Below are positions 13,366 to 13,466 of a DNA stretch of 13,466 nt, one piece after another; within the stretch, counting starts at the first letter, position 1, and every line of letters begins with the position of its first letter. The notes under the pieces were generated by a model. The model worked only from the letters and a program-made list of their open reading frames with translations, searched no databases and had not been told where the DNA came from. The position numbers and the translations under genes are program-made. The stretch lies in the NCBI GenBank assembly GCA_026125925.1, contig JAHCKF010000049.1:1-13466 (forward strand), in the 5' to 3' direction. The stretch comes from Pseudolabrys sp. GTDB lineage: Bacteria > Pseudomonadota > Alphaproteobacteria > Rhizobiales > Xanthobacteraceae.

Positions 13366-13466
13366 GGAGACTTCATCCGTGGGGGAGGGGCGGCTGTTCA
13401 ATGCGGTCCTGATAGCCGGGCCCACCGCCAGCGGCAAGTCGGCCCTGGCCCTGGAGACCGCCGAGC
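13364..13466 (+). CDS. miaA: tRNA dimethylallyltransferase MiaA (5' end only)
   Basis: The frame from ATG 13364 runs open off the right edge and gives 34 residues, including NAVLIAGPTASGKSALALET, with the P-loop GPTASGKS at residues 18-25. This N-terminus is characteristic of MiaA, which adds a dimethylallyl group to A37 of tRNAs reading UNN codons. The gene is too short here to assess the rest. A GTG at 13379 in the same frame is the better start by ribosome-binding site (GGAGA at 13366-13370, eight bases away) and would shorten the protein by five residues. Divergent from serB. Confidence 0.85.
   Translation, partial: METSSVGEGRLFNAVLIAGPTASGKSALALETAE

Noticed and set aside
1..13466. Search for CRISPR arrays, tRNA/rRNA genes, transposases, phage genes, toxin-antitoxin or defence clusters
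   Set aside because: No regularly spaced direct repeats, tRNA-like sequence or recognisable proteins of these classes were seen; nearly all the sequence is accounted for by conserved housekeeping genes.

Overview
The window is a GC-rich stretch of chromosome that reads as an alphaproteobacterium of the order Hyphomicrobiales (Rhizobiales), probably close to Bradyrhizobium, Rhodopseudomonas or Pseudolabrys. Three things suggest this: the protein sequences; the gene order thyA, folA, hflK, hflC, DUF2065, Do-type protease, serB, miaA; and an intergenic inverted repeat whose translation gives the 'MAGLVPAIHAF' peptide common in that group. The assignment comes from recall, not from a database search.

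Layout. The left edge (1-769, plus strand) holds the 3' end of a TctA-type permease and a Nudix hydrolase. On the minus strand follow a PiT-family phosphate transporter, whose 3' end overlaps the Nudix gene, and a compact mlaE-mlaF-mlaD operon (about 5261 down to 2378) for ABC-driven phospholipid transport between the membranes. The MlaE protein carries an N-terminal STAS domain, so the job of a separate MlaB appears to be built in. From about 5510 the plus strand carries thyA, an SSAT-like GNAT acetyltransferase and folA, the last two overlapping by one base. ThyA oxidises methylene-tetrahydrofolate to dihydrofolate and FolA reduces it back, so the pair closes one cycle. A minus-strand SDR dehydrogenase sits between folA and the next block. 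That block is a membrane and envelope protein quality-control group: hflK and hflC (4-base overlap), a DUF2065 membrane protein and a DegP/Do-type periplasmic protease. The window closes with serB (minus) and the first 34 codons of miaA (plus), whose ATG start codons share one CATG.

Non-coding signals. There is an exact 18-bp Pho box upstream of pit, pointing against pit; an exact TTAA-N7-TTAA CtrA-type site upstream of mlaE; a good promoter upstream of hflK; a stem-loop plus T-run terminator after degP; and two palindromic REP-like elements, one between thyA and the GNAT gene and one between degP and serB.

Most of the window is conserved housekeeping sequence. I see no phage, transposase, CRISPR, toxin-antitoxin or defence genes, and no convincing novel multi-gene system. 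The points worth following are regulatory (Pho box, CtrA-type box, overlapping starts) and structural (STAS-MlaE fusion, long MlaD tail, GNAT gene between thyA and folA).
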